DNA of 35,665 bases from contig NZ_FPBM01000018.1 of NCBI RefSeq assembly GCF_900116715.1, positions 1-35,665 on the forward strand, read 5' to 3'. Positions 24,549-32,551 of the stretch are shown piece after piece. The number at the start of each line of letters is the position of its first letter. Position 1 is the first letter of the stretch. This DNA comes from Polaromonas sp. YR568. GTDB taxonomy: Bacteria; Pseudomonadota; Gammaproteobacteria; Burkholderiales; Burkholderiaceae_C. Under the pieces are notes generated by a model. The model was not told the origin of the DNA. It saw nothing but the letters and a program-made list of their open reading frames with translations, and did not search any database. The translations under genes and the position numbers were made by a program.

Positions 24549-25460
24549 ATGACCTCTCAAGTTCTTGCCAAAATTGCCGACACCATCGCCAGCGCGCCCA
24601 CCTCGCGGCGCAGCGTGCTGGAGTTGATCCTGCAGGACCCCCAGCGTGTGCTGGACGAAAGTTTTGAACAGCTGGCGCAGCGCGCCGGCAGCTCGGTGCC
24701 CACCATCATGCGCACCTGCCGCGATCTGGGTTACCCCGGCCTGCGCGAGTTCAAGCTCGCGCTGGCGCAGGAAATGGCCGTCAGCGGCTCGCCGCTGCAC
24801 CGCCGTGTGCAACTGCACGACAACACCGAAGAAGTCATCTCCAAAGTCATCAAGGGCGCTGCCACCGCCGTGAGCGGCGTGCAGGCCCAGCTCAACATCA
24901 AGGCCGTGGAAACCGCGGCCAACGCCATCGCGCGCGCCAGCCGCATCGACTGCTACAGCGTGGGCGTGACCTCCAGCTTTATGGCGTCGGACATGCAGGC
25001 GCGGCTCTTCAGGCTGGGCCTGGTGTCGAATGCCTACCTGGACATCCACTTGCAGCTGGTGTCCGCCGCCACCATCAGCCCGCAGGGCGTGGTGTTTGCG
25101 ATCTCACACGTGGGGGGCATGCCTTCGCTGCTCGAAGCGGTTGAAGTCGCCCAGTCACAAGGCGCGACCGTGATCGCGCTGACGCAGCAGGGCACCGAGC
25201 TCGCCAAGCGCGCCGACATTGTGCTGGGCATCCATGTGCCCGACGACCCGGTGATGCATGTGGGCACCGAGGCCTACCTGGTGCATTTGACCGTGATTGA
25301 AATCCTCACCGTGCTGGTGGCCCAGCGCCTGGGCGACCGGGCCGTCAAACGCCTGGGTGGCGTGCGCGATGTGCTCAGCACCCGCGGCGTAGACATGCGC
25401 CACTATCCGAAACTCGATTGGGACACCGTGGCCGCCGTGAACGAAAGCAAGATCAAATGA
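24549..25460 (+). CDS. MurR/RpiR-family transcriptional regulator
   Basis: A 303-residue regulator with an N-terminal HTH of the RpiR type (SRRSVLELILQDPQRVLDESFEQLAQRAGSSVPTIMRTCRDLGYPGLREFKLALAQE) and a C-terminal SIS domain (about 120-260) with YSVGVTSSFMASDMQARLFRLG and VVFAISHVGGMPSLLEAVEVAQSQGATVIALT. SIS domains usually bind phosphosugars such as MurNAc-6-phosphate, hinting at a link with cell-wall breakdown products. ATG 24549 is chosen; it is preceded by a 63-bp gap and a poor ribosome site. Its stop overlaps the deacylase start by 4 bp. The TGAAA-N5-TTTCA palindromes upstream of the operon are its most likely targets. Confidence 0.92.
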   Translation: MTSQVLAKIADTIASAPTSRRSVLELILQDPQRVLDESFEQLAQRAGSSVPTIMRTCRDLGYPGLREFKLALAQEMAVSGSPLHRRVQLHDNTEEVISKVIKGAATAVSGVQAQLNIKAVETAANAIARASRIDCYSVGVTSSFMASDMQARLFRLGLVSNAYLDIHLQLVSAATISPQGVVFAISHVGGMPSLLEAVEVAQSQGATVIALTQQGTELAKRADIVLGIHVPDDPVMHVGTEAYLVHLTVIEILTVLVAQRLGDRAVKRLGGVRDVLSTRGVDMRHYPKLDWDTVAAVNESKIK

Positions 25461-26932
25461 CGCGTGCGACGCTGCTGGAAAACGGCTTGGTGATTGATGG
25501 AACGGGCAATGCCGGATCGGTCGGTGATGTGCTGCTGGTAGGCGACCGCATCGCCGCCGTGGGCCCGGGCCTGTGGGGCAAGTTGCCCGACGGTGTGGCG
25601 CAAAGTGATGTGACGCGCGTGGACTGCACGGGCCTGGCCATCACGCCGGGTTTTGTCGATGTGCACACGCATGACGATGCCATCGTGCTCAACCACCCCG
25701 AGATGCTGCCCAAGGTCTCGCAAGGCATCACCACGGTGGTCACGGGCAACTGCGGCATTTCACTCGCGCCTTTTGTGGTCAAGCAACCCGAGCCGCCGCT
25801 GAATCTGCTGGGCGCCGACTCCTTCCGTTTTGACTCCGTCGACGCGTATGAGCGTGCGGTGATTGCCGCGCAACCGGCTGTCAATGTCGCCGTGCTGATA
25901 GGCCACACCACCTTGCGTTTTGCCTGCATGGATGACCTGACCCGCGCGGCCACGCCGGCGGAAGTCGACGCCATGTGTGCTTTGCTAGAGAAATGCATGG
26001 AAGGCGGCGCGGCCGGTATGTCTTCTGGCCTGTTTTACGAACCCGCCTTTGCCGCGCCCGCTGACGAGGTGGTGGCTCTGGCCCGCGTGGTGTCGCGCTT
26101 TGGCGGCGTCTACAGCACGCACCTGCGCGACGAGATGGCCACCATTATCGAAGCCCTGCATGAAGCCGGCGACACCGCCTTCAGCGCCGGCGTGCCGCTC
26201 ATCGTGTCGCACCACAAATGCGCCGGGCCCGCCAACTGGGGCCGCACAAAACAGACGCTGCCGCTGATCGAATCACTGGCCGCGCGTCAGCCCGTGGCCA
26301 TGGACGTCTACCCCTACATCGCCGGCTCCACCGTGCTGCGTGAAGACCTGGTCGACGGCGTGATCGACATCCTGGTGAGCTGGTCCACCCCGCACCCCGA
26401 AATGACGGGCCGCACGCTGGCCTCCATTGCCGACGAGTGGGGTGTGGAGCAAAAAGAAGCCTGCCGCCGCCTGCAACCCGGCGGCGCCTGCTACTTCCAG
26501 ATGCACGAAGACGACGTCAAACGCGTCATCGCCCATCCGCTCACCATGATCGGCTCCGACGGCCTGCCGCACGACCAGCACCCGCACCCGCGCCTGTGGG
26601 GCGCCTTCCCGCGCGTGCTGGCGCGCTACTGGCGCGAGCAAAAACTCTTCTCCCTCGAAACCGCCATCTACAAGATGACCGGCATGTCAGCCCGCAACTT
26701 CCGCCTGCACCAGCGCGGCCAGCTGCAGCCCGGCTGGCACGCCGACGTGGTGGTGCTGGACCCGGCCCGCGTGCGCGACGTGGCGACGTATGAAGACCCG
26801 ATCGCACTGTCGGAAGGCATCGAGAAAGTGTTCGTCAATGGCGAGCTGGCTTATGTGGCTGGTGATGCCGACGCGGCGAACGCCAAAGTGCAGGCGCGTG
26901 CCGGGCGACTGCTCAAGCGCGGCGCGGCCTGA
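25457..26932 (+). CDS. N-acyl-D-amino-acid deacylase (D-aminoacylase family)
   Basis: A 491-residue amidohydrolase-superfamily enzyme that releases free D-amino acids from N-acyl-D-amino acids. GFVDVHTHDD provides the metal pair His70/His72. TGNCGISLAP contains Cys99, the metal-bridging cysteine of D-aminoacylases. STHLRDE and VSHHKCAG supply further histidine ligands, and GSDGLPHDQHPHPRLWG holds the catalytic aspartate. Length matches the family (about 480-500). It is the last gene of the operon. A role is clear in outline: imported acyl-D-amino acids are deacylated here and the product passes to the PLP enzyme encoded two genes upstream. Confidence 0.93.
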   Translation: MTRATLLENGLVIDGTGNAGSVGDVLLVGDRIAAVGPGLWGKLPDGVAQSDVTRVDCTGLAITPGFVDVHTHDDAIVLNHPEMLPKVSQGITTVVTGNCGISLAPFVVKQPEPPLNLLGADSFRFDSVDAYERAVIAAQPAVNVAVLIGHTTLRFACMDDLTRAATPAEVDAMCALLEKCMEGGAAGMSSGLFYEPAFAAPADEVVALARVVSRFGGVYSTHLRDEMATIIEALHEAGDTAFSAGVPLIVSHHKCAGPANWGRTKQTLPLIESLAARQPVAMDVYPYIAGSTVLREDLVDGVIDILVSWSTPHPEMTGRTLASIADEWGVEQKEACRRLQPGGACYFQMHEDDVKRVIAHPLTMIGSDGLPHDQHPHPRLWGAFPRVLARYWREQKLFSLETAIYKMTGMSARNFRLHQRGQLQPGWHADVVVLDPARVRDVATYEDPIALSEGIEKVFVNGELAYVAGDADAANAKVQARAGRLLKRGAA

Positions 26933-26980
26933 TATACGCCTCCAGCTCCCTCTCTCAGGGGAAGAGGGCGTAAGACAGGA

Positions 26981-27964
26981 CTAATCGAGGCTATCCACCG
27001 TATCCGGATCCGGCACATCCCCAATCGCCTCACGCGTTTGCGCCGCCTGACTTTTGAGCCAGTCGCAAAACGCCAGCACCTCGGGCCGCGCCACGTTGCG
27101 TGGGCCGACGATCAGCCAGTAACTCATGGGCGACTCCATGCGTGTTTGCGGCAGGGGCTCCACCAGGTCGCCTGAGGCCAGGCTTTCGGCGATCAGCGGC
27201 AGCCGCGCCAGCACCACGCCCTGGCCCGTCAGCGTGGCCTGCACCATCTGGTAGGCGTAGTTGAAGTACAGCCAGCGCTTGGCCTCCAGCTTGGCGCTGG
27301 CGTGCTCGTCCAGCCAGCGCCGCCAGGTCAGCCATTCCAGGTGCGTCTGGTGGGCATCGCCCGCCTCGATCAGGGTGAACTGCGCCAGGTCGTCGGGCTT
27401 TTTCAGCTTCGGGCCGCTTTTGAGCAGCCAGGGGCTGATCACCGGAGTGATCTGCTCGCCGAACAGGCGTATCGCATGCGGCGGCATGTGGCTGGCGGGG
27501 GCATAGCGCAAGGCCAGGTCCAGGTCCGAAATGTCCAGGTCGACTGCCACGTCCGACGCATCAATCCGGATGTCGATGTCGGGGTTGTCGCGCTGAAAGC
27601 CCTCCAGCCGCGGAATCAGCCACATCGAGGCAAAAGACGCAAAAGTAGTGAGCGACACGCTCTTGCGCCCGGCGGTCTGGCGTATCTGCCGCACCGCGTT
27701 GTCGATGCGCTCCAGCGAGGGTGTGACGGCCCGCAGCAGGATTCCGCCGGCGGTGGTGAGTTCCACGGCCCGGGTGTGGCGATGGAAGAGGCTCACGCCC
27801 ACGTCTTCTTCCAGGCCCTGGATCTGGCGGCTAACGGCCGACTGGGTGAGGGCCAGTTCCTCCGAGGCGGCGCGGAAGTTGAGGTGGCGGGCGACGGCCT
27901 CAAAGGCGCGCAGCTGGCCGGCGGAGATCGGCCGGGAGCGGAGGTGGGTTTGTGAATGGAGCAT
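26981..27964 (-). CDS. LysR-family transcriptional regulator (GcvA-like)
   Basis: A 327-residue LysR-type regulator of the GcvA/AmpR-like branch. The HTH region reads ISAGQLRAFEAVARHLNFRAASEELALTQSAVSRQIQGLEEDVGVSLFHRHTRAVELTTAG, with a textbook recognition helix. The effector domain starts VSLTTFASFASMWLIPRL, the phrase typical of GcvA-like members. It diverges from the DUF2917 gene across a 161-bp gap that contains a dyad at 28010-28036. It converges on the deacylase gene, leaving a 48-bp gap with only a weak CCCTCT/AGAGGG hairpin (26948-26968) and no T run. Confidence 0.93.
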   Translation of the reverse strand: MLHSQTHLRSRPISAGQLRAFEAVARHLNFRAASEELALTQSAVSRQIQGLEEDVGVSLFHRHTRAVELTTAGGILLRAVTPSLERIDNAVRQIRQTAGRKSVSLTTFASFASMWLIPRLEGFQRDNPDIDIRIDASDVAVDLDISDLDLALRYAPASHMPPHAIRLFGEQITPVISPWLLKSGPKLKKPDDLAQFTLIEAGDAHQTHLEWLTWRRWLDEHASAKLEAKRWLYFNYAYQMVQATLTGQGVVLARLPLIAESLASGDLVEPLPQTRMESPMSYWLIVGPRNVARPEVLAFCDWLKSQAAQTREAIGDVPDPDTVDSLD

Positions 27965-28009
27965 GACAGTGTGGGGCTGAAAAGACGTAATTAGGGCAAT
28001 TCGGGCCTG

Positions 28010-28036
28010 ATTGATTGATGCGATTATGGAATCAAT
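28010..28036. promoter_or_regulatory. LysR-type operator candidate
   Basis: ATTGATT and AATCAAT form a 7-bp perfect dyad with a 13-bp spacer in the divergent gap between the LysR and DUF2917 genes. Dyads with arms starting in T and ending in A at this separation fit LysR binding sites. Confidence 0.45.
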
Positions 28037-28125
28037 AGCTTACCGCGATTTCATTGGACTGTGCAAGCCCGCAGCGAGATGATTCAACCCTCATCACTCA
28101 CTTCATGCCCTTTTTGGAGAACACC

Positions 28126-28758
28126 ATGGACCACGCAGCTCACCTCTCAGGAGATCGTTTCTTGCAACAGGCTTCAGATGCCACCAACGGCCACGTGGCC
28201 GGCCTGGCGGGCTTCTGGAAGCTGGGCGCGGGCCGGGCGCTGACACTGCGTGCCTCGCAGGCCGGCGTGTTGCGAATTGCGCATGGCCGGGTCTGGGCCA
28301 CCTTCGACTTTGCCAGCCAGGACATCCATGTCCGCGCCGGCGACTATTTCCTCGGCCGGGGCGAAAGCCTTTCTCTGCGGGCGGGTGAGTCGCTGGTGAT
28401 GGAGTCCTTCAGCGCCGGGCACGCTGCGTCTGCGTATTTCAGCTGGGAGCCGGCAACGGCTTGCGCCGAAGTGACCGAGATGAAAGAGCCCTCAGGCTGG
28501 CGCGCCGGCGTGATGCAGCCCCTGGTTGACCTGCGCGCCGCCTTTGGTCTCGCCGCCGGCGCACTGGGCCGCCTGGCCCGCGGGCTGGCCATGGGCGCCG
28601 CCGCCGCGCTGGAAGCGGTGCTGACGCCCGTCGCCGTGGTGTTTGTCACCGCCCGCGCCCGGCCCCACGTCACCGGCCACGACTTTGACACCTTCAAGGA
28701 CGACCAGCGCCGGCACCCGCACAACTACAACGTGCTGGCCATGTCCAACCTGGTTTAA
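28126..28758 (+). CDS. DUF2917 domain-containing protein
   Basis: A 210-residue protein whose middle (about 30-110) matches the DUF2917 small beta-barrel: LTLRASQAGVLRIAHGRVWATFDF, VRAGDYFLGRGESLSLRAGESLVMES. Function is unknown. The second half has an Ala/Leu-rich stretch (LAAGALGRLARGLAMGAAAALEAVLTPVAVVFVTAR) that may be an amphipathic or membrane-associated helix. ATG 28126 is selected because GGAGA lies 5 bp upstream; ATG 28105 would place the start before that site. It diverges from a GcvA-like LysR gene, an arrangement I recall as common for this family. It ends at a good terminator. Confidence 0.82.
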   Translation: MDHAAHLSGDRFLQQASDATNGHVAGLAGFWKLGAGRALTLRASQAGVLRIAHGRVWATFDFASQDIHVRAGDYFLGRGESLSLRAGESLVMESFSAGHAASAYFSWEPATACAEVTEMKEPSGWRAGVMQPLVDLRAAFGLAAGALGRLARGLAMGAAAALEAVLTPVAVVFVTARARPHVTGHDFDTFKDDQRRHPHNYNVLAMSNLV

Positions 28759-28803
28759 GCGCAGGTAGTTAGTCGCCAGTTTTTTGCTCCGGGAAAACCT
28801 CTT

Positions 28804-28834
28804 AACCCGCGACCGCAAGGTTGCGGGTTTTTTT
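28804..28834 (+). terminator. Rho-independent terminator of the DUF2917 gene
   Basis: AACCCGCGACC pairs with GGTTGCGGGTT (one G-T wobble) around a GCAA-type loop and is followed by a run of seven T. The end of the T run also provides the TAA stop of the convergent TfoX-like gene. Confidence 0.9.
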
Positions 28835-29327
28835 ATGGGCGCTTGGCGCGGGGCTTGGCTGGCTTGGCCTTGGCTGTTTTGGCGATCGGCGTCTTTGCGG
28901 TTTTCTTCGCCGTGATCTTCTTGACTGTTTTCGGCGCTTTGGGTTTCCTGGGAGCCTTGGCCGCCCGCGCCCTCAGCGCGCAGTCCAGCGCCACACGCGC
29001 CCACGGCAGCATCACGGCGGGCGACTCCATCGCCTCCTCAGGCGCCGCGTAGTAGTTCAGGCTGTGCGGCGCGGTGACGCCGTTGCGCGTCATCTCATAG
29101 GTAAAACGCTCGCAGCCCTGGGCTTCATACAGGCTGCGTGTTTCCGCGTCGCCTTTGAGCCACAGCTTGTCGCCGCTGCCCAGGTCGGCCACCAGCGCCA
29201 GCGTCAGGCCCGAGGTGCTGATGCCGTAGCCGCCAAACATGCGTCTGGCCGTACAGGGCCCCACGCCCGACAAAAGCTCGCAGCAGTACATCGCAAAATC
29301 GTTGTGGGGTGAATGGGGTGAGGCCAT
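28833..29327 (-). CDS. TfoX/Sxy N-terminal-domain protein with Lys/Ala-rich tail
   Basis: A 164-residue protein. Residues 1-115 match the TfoX N-terminal domain: ARRMFGGYGISTSGLTLALVADLGSGDKLWLKGDAETRSLYEAQGCERFTYEM, then LNYYAAPEEAMESPAVMLPWARVALDCALRARA. The last 45 or so residues are a Lys/Ala/Pro repeat tail (KKITAKKTAKTPIAKTAKAKPAKPRAKRP), as in histone H1-like proteins, suggesting nucleic-acid contact. The separate TfoX C-terminal domain is missing, as in many stand-alone homologues, so a competence role should not be assumed. ATG 29327 is chosen over a longer reading that adds non-family residues and overlaps the divergent gene's leader. Confidence 0.85.
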   Translation of the reverse strand: MASPHSPHNDFAMYCCELLSGVGPCTARRMFGGYGISTSGLTLALVADLGSGDKLWLKGDAETRSLYEAQGCERFTYEMTRNGVTAPHSLNYYAAPEEAMESPAVMLPWARVALDCALRARAAKAPRKPKAPKTVKKITAKKTAKTPIAKTAKAKPAKPRAKRP

Positions 29328-29439
29328 GCCGCCACGATAGCAAATGCGCATCAAATCGCACAGGGCCGGGGTTTTGGCGCGCCTCACTGAATTCCATCAC
29401 CCCGCGCGCAAAGCCCCGGCGGGCCGCGATAATTTGACC

Positions 29440-29994
29440 ATGCCCCCTGTTTCGCCCAGCCCCGCACCCGCCGCCGCCGATTCCCTTGCCGCGCCGCCCG
29501 TGCGCGTGGTGGTCATGGGTGTGGCCGGCTGCGGCAAGTCGGCCGTGGGGCGCCTGGTGGCCGACCAGCTGGCGCTGCCGCTGATTGAGGGCGACGACTT
29601 TCACCCGACCGGCAACATCCGCAAGATGCAGCAAGGCATCGCCCTCACCGACGAAGACCGCGCCGACTGGCTGCGGCAGCTGGGCGCCGAACTGGCGCGC
29701 CACCCGGCCGGCGTGGTGCTGACCTGCTCGGCGCTCAAAGCGGCCTACCGCGACAGCCTGCGCCAGGCCACGCAAGGTCTGCAGTTTGTGCACCTGGCCA
29801 TCAGCCAGGCGGAGTCCCTGCGGCGCGTGTCGGTGCGGCCCGGCCACTTCTATCCGCCCAGCCTGGTGGCCAGCCAGTTTGAAGCCCTGCAGGACCCGTC
29901 GGCCGAACCTGGCGTGTTGACGCTGGAAGGCGATGAGCCGCTGGAGGCGCTGGCGCGCCGGGCGGCTGACTGGCTGACCAGCGCGACACGCTAA
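29440..29994 (+). CDS. Gluconokinase, GntK type
   Basis: A 184-residue P-loop kinase that phosphorylates gluconate to 6-phosphogluconate. Walker A is GVAGCGKS (27-34). GDDFHPTGNIRKMQQGIALTDEDRADWL (51-78) is the diagnostic gluconokinase segment, and TCSALKAAYRDSLRQ follows. The N-terminal 20 residues are a Pro/Ala-rich extension before the core, so a later start (for instance at VRVVVMG) is possible. The gene diverges from the TfoX-like gene across 112 bp. No gluconate permease or dehydratase is adjacent. Confidence 0.92.
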   Translation: MPPVSPSPAPAAADSLAAPPVRVVVMGVAGCGKSAVGRLVADQLALPLIEGDDFHPTGNIRKMQQGIALTDEDRADWLRQLGAELARHPAGVVLTCSALKAAYRDSLRQATQGLQFVHLAISQAESLRRVSVRPGHFYPPSLVASQFEALQDPSAEPGVLTLEGDEPLEALARRAADWLTSATR

Positions 29995-30052
29995 AAACCC
30001 GGAAGCCAGGCTCAGTCTGTTGAAGTCTTCCTGGGTCTGCGGTTCAACAATC

Positions 30053-30066
30053 CGTAATGCATTACG
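30053..30066. promoter_or_regulatory. Perfect 14-bp palindrome upstream of MBL gene
   Basis: CGTAATGCATTACG is fully self-complementary and sits 66 bp before the MBL-fold gene, next to the AT-rich TTTAAGTAAAA, in a 138-bp gap. Its length and position suit an operator for a dimeric regulator. No regulator gene is adjacent. Confidence 0.5.
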
Positions 30067-30132
30067 TTTAAGTAAAATGCCAAGACCCTGCCGGCGACCC
30101 GCCCGCAGGCCCGACAACACCAGGAAGCCCCG

Positions 30133-31122
30133 ATGTCCAAAGCCTTTGCCTCGCAGTCCGACCTCACGGACAAAACCATCACCTTTGAGCAGCTCAGCGC
30201 GCATTGCTGGGCCTACACGGCTGAGGGCGACCCGAATTCCGGCGTGATCATCGGCGACAAATTCATCATGGTGAGTGACGCGACCGCCACGCCTGCCATG
30301 GCGCAGGATTTGATCGCCCGCATCCGCACCGTGAGCGACAAACCCATCAAGTACGTGCTGCTGACGCACTACCACGCGGTGCGCGTGCTGGGCGCCAGTG
30401 CTTACGCGGCCGAGGGCGCGACGGAAGTGATCGCCAGCCGCGGCACCTATGAGTTGATCGTCGAGCGCGGCGCGCAGGACATGCAAAGCGAGATGGAGCG
30501 CTTTCCGCGTCTTTTCCGCAACGCCGAAAGCGTGCCGGGCCTGACCTGGCCTACGCTGGTGATTGACGGCGGCAATCCGGTGAAGGGTGAAGTGCCCGGC
30601 AAGCTGGTGCTGGACCTGGGCGGCGTCAAGGTGCAGGTCTGGCACCCGGGCCCCGGCCACACGCGCGGCGACACCATTGCCTGGATTGAAGAAGAAAAAG
30701 TGCTGTTTTCAGGCGACCTGGTCGAGTACGAAGCCGGCGTTTACACCGGCGACGCCCAGCTGGAAGAATGGCCCGCCACGCTGGAAGCCCTGCGCGCGCT
30801 GAAGGCCGAAGCCATCGTGCCCGGCCGCGGAGAGGCCATGAAGGGCGCGGCCAACGTCAACAAGGCGCTCGACTACACCAAGCGCTGGGTCGAAACGCTC
30901 TACAAAGCCGGCAAGGAAGCCGCCGCCGCCGGCATGGACCTCAAGGCCGCGATGGACCACACCCGCAAAAGCATGGACCCGGTCTTCGGCCATGTCTTTA
31001 TTTATGAGCACTGCCTGCCCTTTGACGTGAGCCGCGCGTTCGACGAAGCCAGCGGCATCAAGAATCCGCGCATCTGGACGGCGGAGCGCGATAAAGAGAT
31101 GTGGGCAGCGCTGCAGGGCTGA
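30133..31122 (+). CDS. MBL-fold metallo-hydrolase with altered metal motif
   Basis: A 329-residue metallo-beta-lactamase-fold protein. The first metal motif, normally HxHxDH, reads HYHAVR: His79 and His81 are kept, but the Asp and second His positions are Arg84 and Val/Leu. The later ligands are intact, His176 in HPGPGHTRGDT and Asp195 in LFSGDLVEY. This should leave one full metal site at best. The C-terminal third is an added helical region containing FGHVFIYEHCLPFDVSRAFDEASGI. The start has AGGAAG just upstream. It is transcribed alone and converges on the BLUF gene with a 3-bp gap. The substrate is unknown; this variant motif may mark a distinct subfamily. Confidence 0.88.
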   Translation: MSKAFASQSDLTDKTITFEQLSAHCWAYTAEGDPNSGVIIGDKFIMVSDATATPAMAQDLIARIRTVSDKPIKYVLLTHYHAVRVLGASAYAAEGATEVIASRGTYELIVERGAQDMQSEMERFPRLFRNAESVPGLTWPTLVIDGGNPVKGEVPGKLVLDLGGVKVQVWHPGPGHTRGDTIAWIEEEKVLFSGDLVEYEAGVYTGDAQLEEWPATLEALRALKAEAIVPGRGEAMKGAANVNKALDYTKRWVETLYKAGKEAAAAGMDLKAAMDHTRKSMDPVFGHVFIYEHCLPFDVSRAFDEASGIKNPRIWTAERDKEMWAALQG

Positions 31123-31125
31123 AGC

Positions 31126-31533
31126 TCAGGCGTCCAGGTCGAGTTGCGTCAGCAGTCCGCTGAAGGCATCCAGCGCGGCCTGCCCGTCCAGCCGTTCCAT
31201 GCGTTCCAGCACGTCGTCGTCCTCGACCATGCAGTAACCCAGGCTGAAGTTGCGAAAACGCCGCAGCGCCAGCTCGCCGTGGTGCAGGATTTGCATGTTG
31301 ATATGGCGGGTGTCCTGGCGGATACGCTCCAGCAGCGCCAGCACCTGCTTCTGGCCGCCTTCAAGCTGCTGGCAAAAGCGCATGCCGTCAAAGATCAGCA
31401 GGCCGGTGATGTCGTGCTGTGCATTGGCGATGCGGGCCTTGGCCGCGATGTCGCCCACCACGCTCAGCGGCGCCTCGGGCGCCAGCGTGCTCACATAAAG
31501 AATCTCGTACAGGGTGGTGCTTATTTTTGTCAT
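31126..31533 (-). CDS. BLUF-domain blue-light sensor
   Basis: A 135-residue stand-alone BLUF protein, which binds FAD and responds to blue light through a Tyr-Gln hydrogen-bond switch. The key residues are present with AppA spacing: Tyr13 in EILYVS, Asn37 in ARIANAQHDITGLLIFDG and Gln55 in FCQQLEG. The C-terminal stretch RRFRNFSLGYCM has Phe where many BLUF proteins have the semi-conserved Trp, and Leu for Met. There is no output domain, so it must act through a partner protein. It diverges from a Crp/Fnr-type gene over 89 bp, the obvious candidate partner or regulator. Confidence 0.92.
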   Translation of the reverse strand: MTKISTTLYEILYVSTLAPEAPLSVVGDIAAKARIANAQHDITGLLIFDGMRFCQQLEGGQKQVLALLERIRQDTRHINMQILHHGELALRRFRNFSLGYCMVEDDDVLERMERLDGQAALDAFSGLLTQLDLDA

Positions 31534-31570
31534 GTGCGGCGAATGTAACGGCGCCCTGCGTACTCCACAA

Positions 31571-31582
31571 TGTCAAAAGACA
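31571..31582. promoter_or_regulatory. Possible Crp/Fnr-type half-site pair
   Basis: TGTC-AAAA-GACA, an inverted repeat with the 4-bp spacer used by FNR-class proteins, lies in the BLUF/Crp-Fnr divergent gap. It is shorter than the standard TTGAT-N4-ATCAA box, so this is only a candidate autoregulatory site. Confidence 0.35.
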
Positions 31583-31622
31583 CAGGCAAATGGCCGTGAA
31601 CAGGTTCTAATAGATTCCTTCC

Positions 31623-32381
31623 ATGAGCATACCGACGCCAACATCCGCCATCTGCCCGCCACGTTGTAATGCATGTGGCTTACGCAAGACCGGCGCCTTC
31701 ATGCCGGTCAAGGCGGAAGAGCTCAAATTCATCGAAGCCTTTCGCACCGGCATCTCGCAGGTGAACGCCGGCGACACCATCCTGCACGAGCAAAAACCCA
31801 ACGGCAAACTCTTCACGCTCTACTCGGGCTGGGGCTTTCGCTACAAGACGCTGAGCGACGGCCGCCGGCAGATCCTCAATTTCTTGCTGCCGGGCGACTT
31901 CATCGGCTTGCAGCAAAAGTTTGCCGACGGCGCCATGCACGGCATCGAGGCGGTGACGGACGTGAGCCTGTGCGTATTCCCGCGCGACGGGCTGTGGGAG
32001 CTGTTCCGCAACCACCCCAGCCTGGGTTATGACGTCACCTGGCTGGCCGCGCGCGAGGAAGGCATGGTCGACGACCACCTGCTCACCGCCGGCCGGCGCA
32101 ACGCCACCGAGCGCGTGGCCATGCTGCTGATGCACCTCTTTCGGCGGCTGGAGCGTGTGGGCATGGCTGAAGGCGGGCAGATCGAATTTCCCATCAACCA
32201 GCAGCACATTGCCGACGCGCTGGGGCTGTCGCTGGTGCATACCAACAAGACCTTGCGGCGCCTGCGCCAGCTGGGCCTGCACGAGATCGAAAACGGCAAG
32301 CTGCGGCTGCTCAATACCCGCGCGCTGGAGCGCATTGCCGACTTTTACGACACGCCACCGCCGCAAGTGCCCCTGCTGTAA
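31623..32381 (+). CDS. Crp/Fnr-family regulator with N-terminal cysteines
   Basis: A 252-residue regulator with a cyclic-nucleotide-binding-like beta-barrel (about 35-150; LFTLYSGWGFRYKTLSDGRRQILNFLLPGDFIGL) and a C-terminal winged HTH (FPINQQHIADALGLSLVHTNKTLRRLRQLGLHEIENGKLRL). The N-terminus has CPPRCNACGLRK with Cys11, 15 and 18, and the barrel has Cys117 in VSLCVFP. FNR uses three N-terminal cysteines and one central cysteine to hold an oxygen-sensitive 4Fe-4S cluster; here the spacing is CX3CX2C, so an iron-sulfur or thiol sensor is plausible but unproven. An internal start at Met27 would remove the cysteines, and no strong ribosome site distinguishes the two. Confidence 0.9.
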   Translation: MSIPTPTSAICPPRCNACGLRKTGAFMPVKAEELKFIEAFRTGISQVNAGDTILHEQKPNGKLFTLYSGWGFRYKTLSDGRRQILNFLLPGDFIGLQQKFADGAMHGIEAVTDVSLCVFPRDGLWELFRNHPSLGYDVTWLAAREEGMVDDHLLTAGRRNATERVAMLLMHLFRRLERVGMAEGGQIEFPINQQHIADALGLSLVHTNKTLRRLRQLGLHEIENGKLRLLNTRALERIADFYDTPPPQVPLL

Positions 32382-32390
32382 AGCGCTGCG

Positions 32391-32414
32391 GCCACTTGGC
32401 CACTTGGGCACTTG
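32391..32414. repeat. Three tandem 8-bp repeats
   Basis: GCCACTTG, GCCACTTG and GGCACTTG run in a row just after the Crp/Fnr stop codon. In the same 170-bp gap, TTCCGGATTT and TTCCGGATCC (32501-32520) form a second direct repeat about 30 bp before the next gene. No clear promoter is seen. Confidence 0.75.
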
Positions 32415-32551
32415 AACCAAAGGCGTAGGCGGGCGCTGACAACAAGGCCTTGGGGCGGATGACACGGCCGCCCTGGGCCGGCCCTTAAGGTGCTCCTCTG
32501 TTCCGGATTTTTCCGGATCCACCGCCAGAAAAGCCCCCCAAGGAGACCCGC

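Noticed and set aside
23349..25049. Long minus-strand open frame opposite the PLP enzyme and RpiR genes
   Set aside because: Spans the boundary of two real genes and shows only shadow composition.
28833..29327. Competence regulator (full TfoX/Sxy) call
   Set aside because: Only the N-terminal TfoX domain is present and no competence genes are nearby, so the specific role is not supported.
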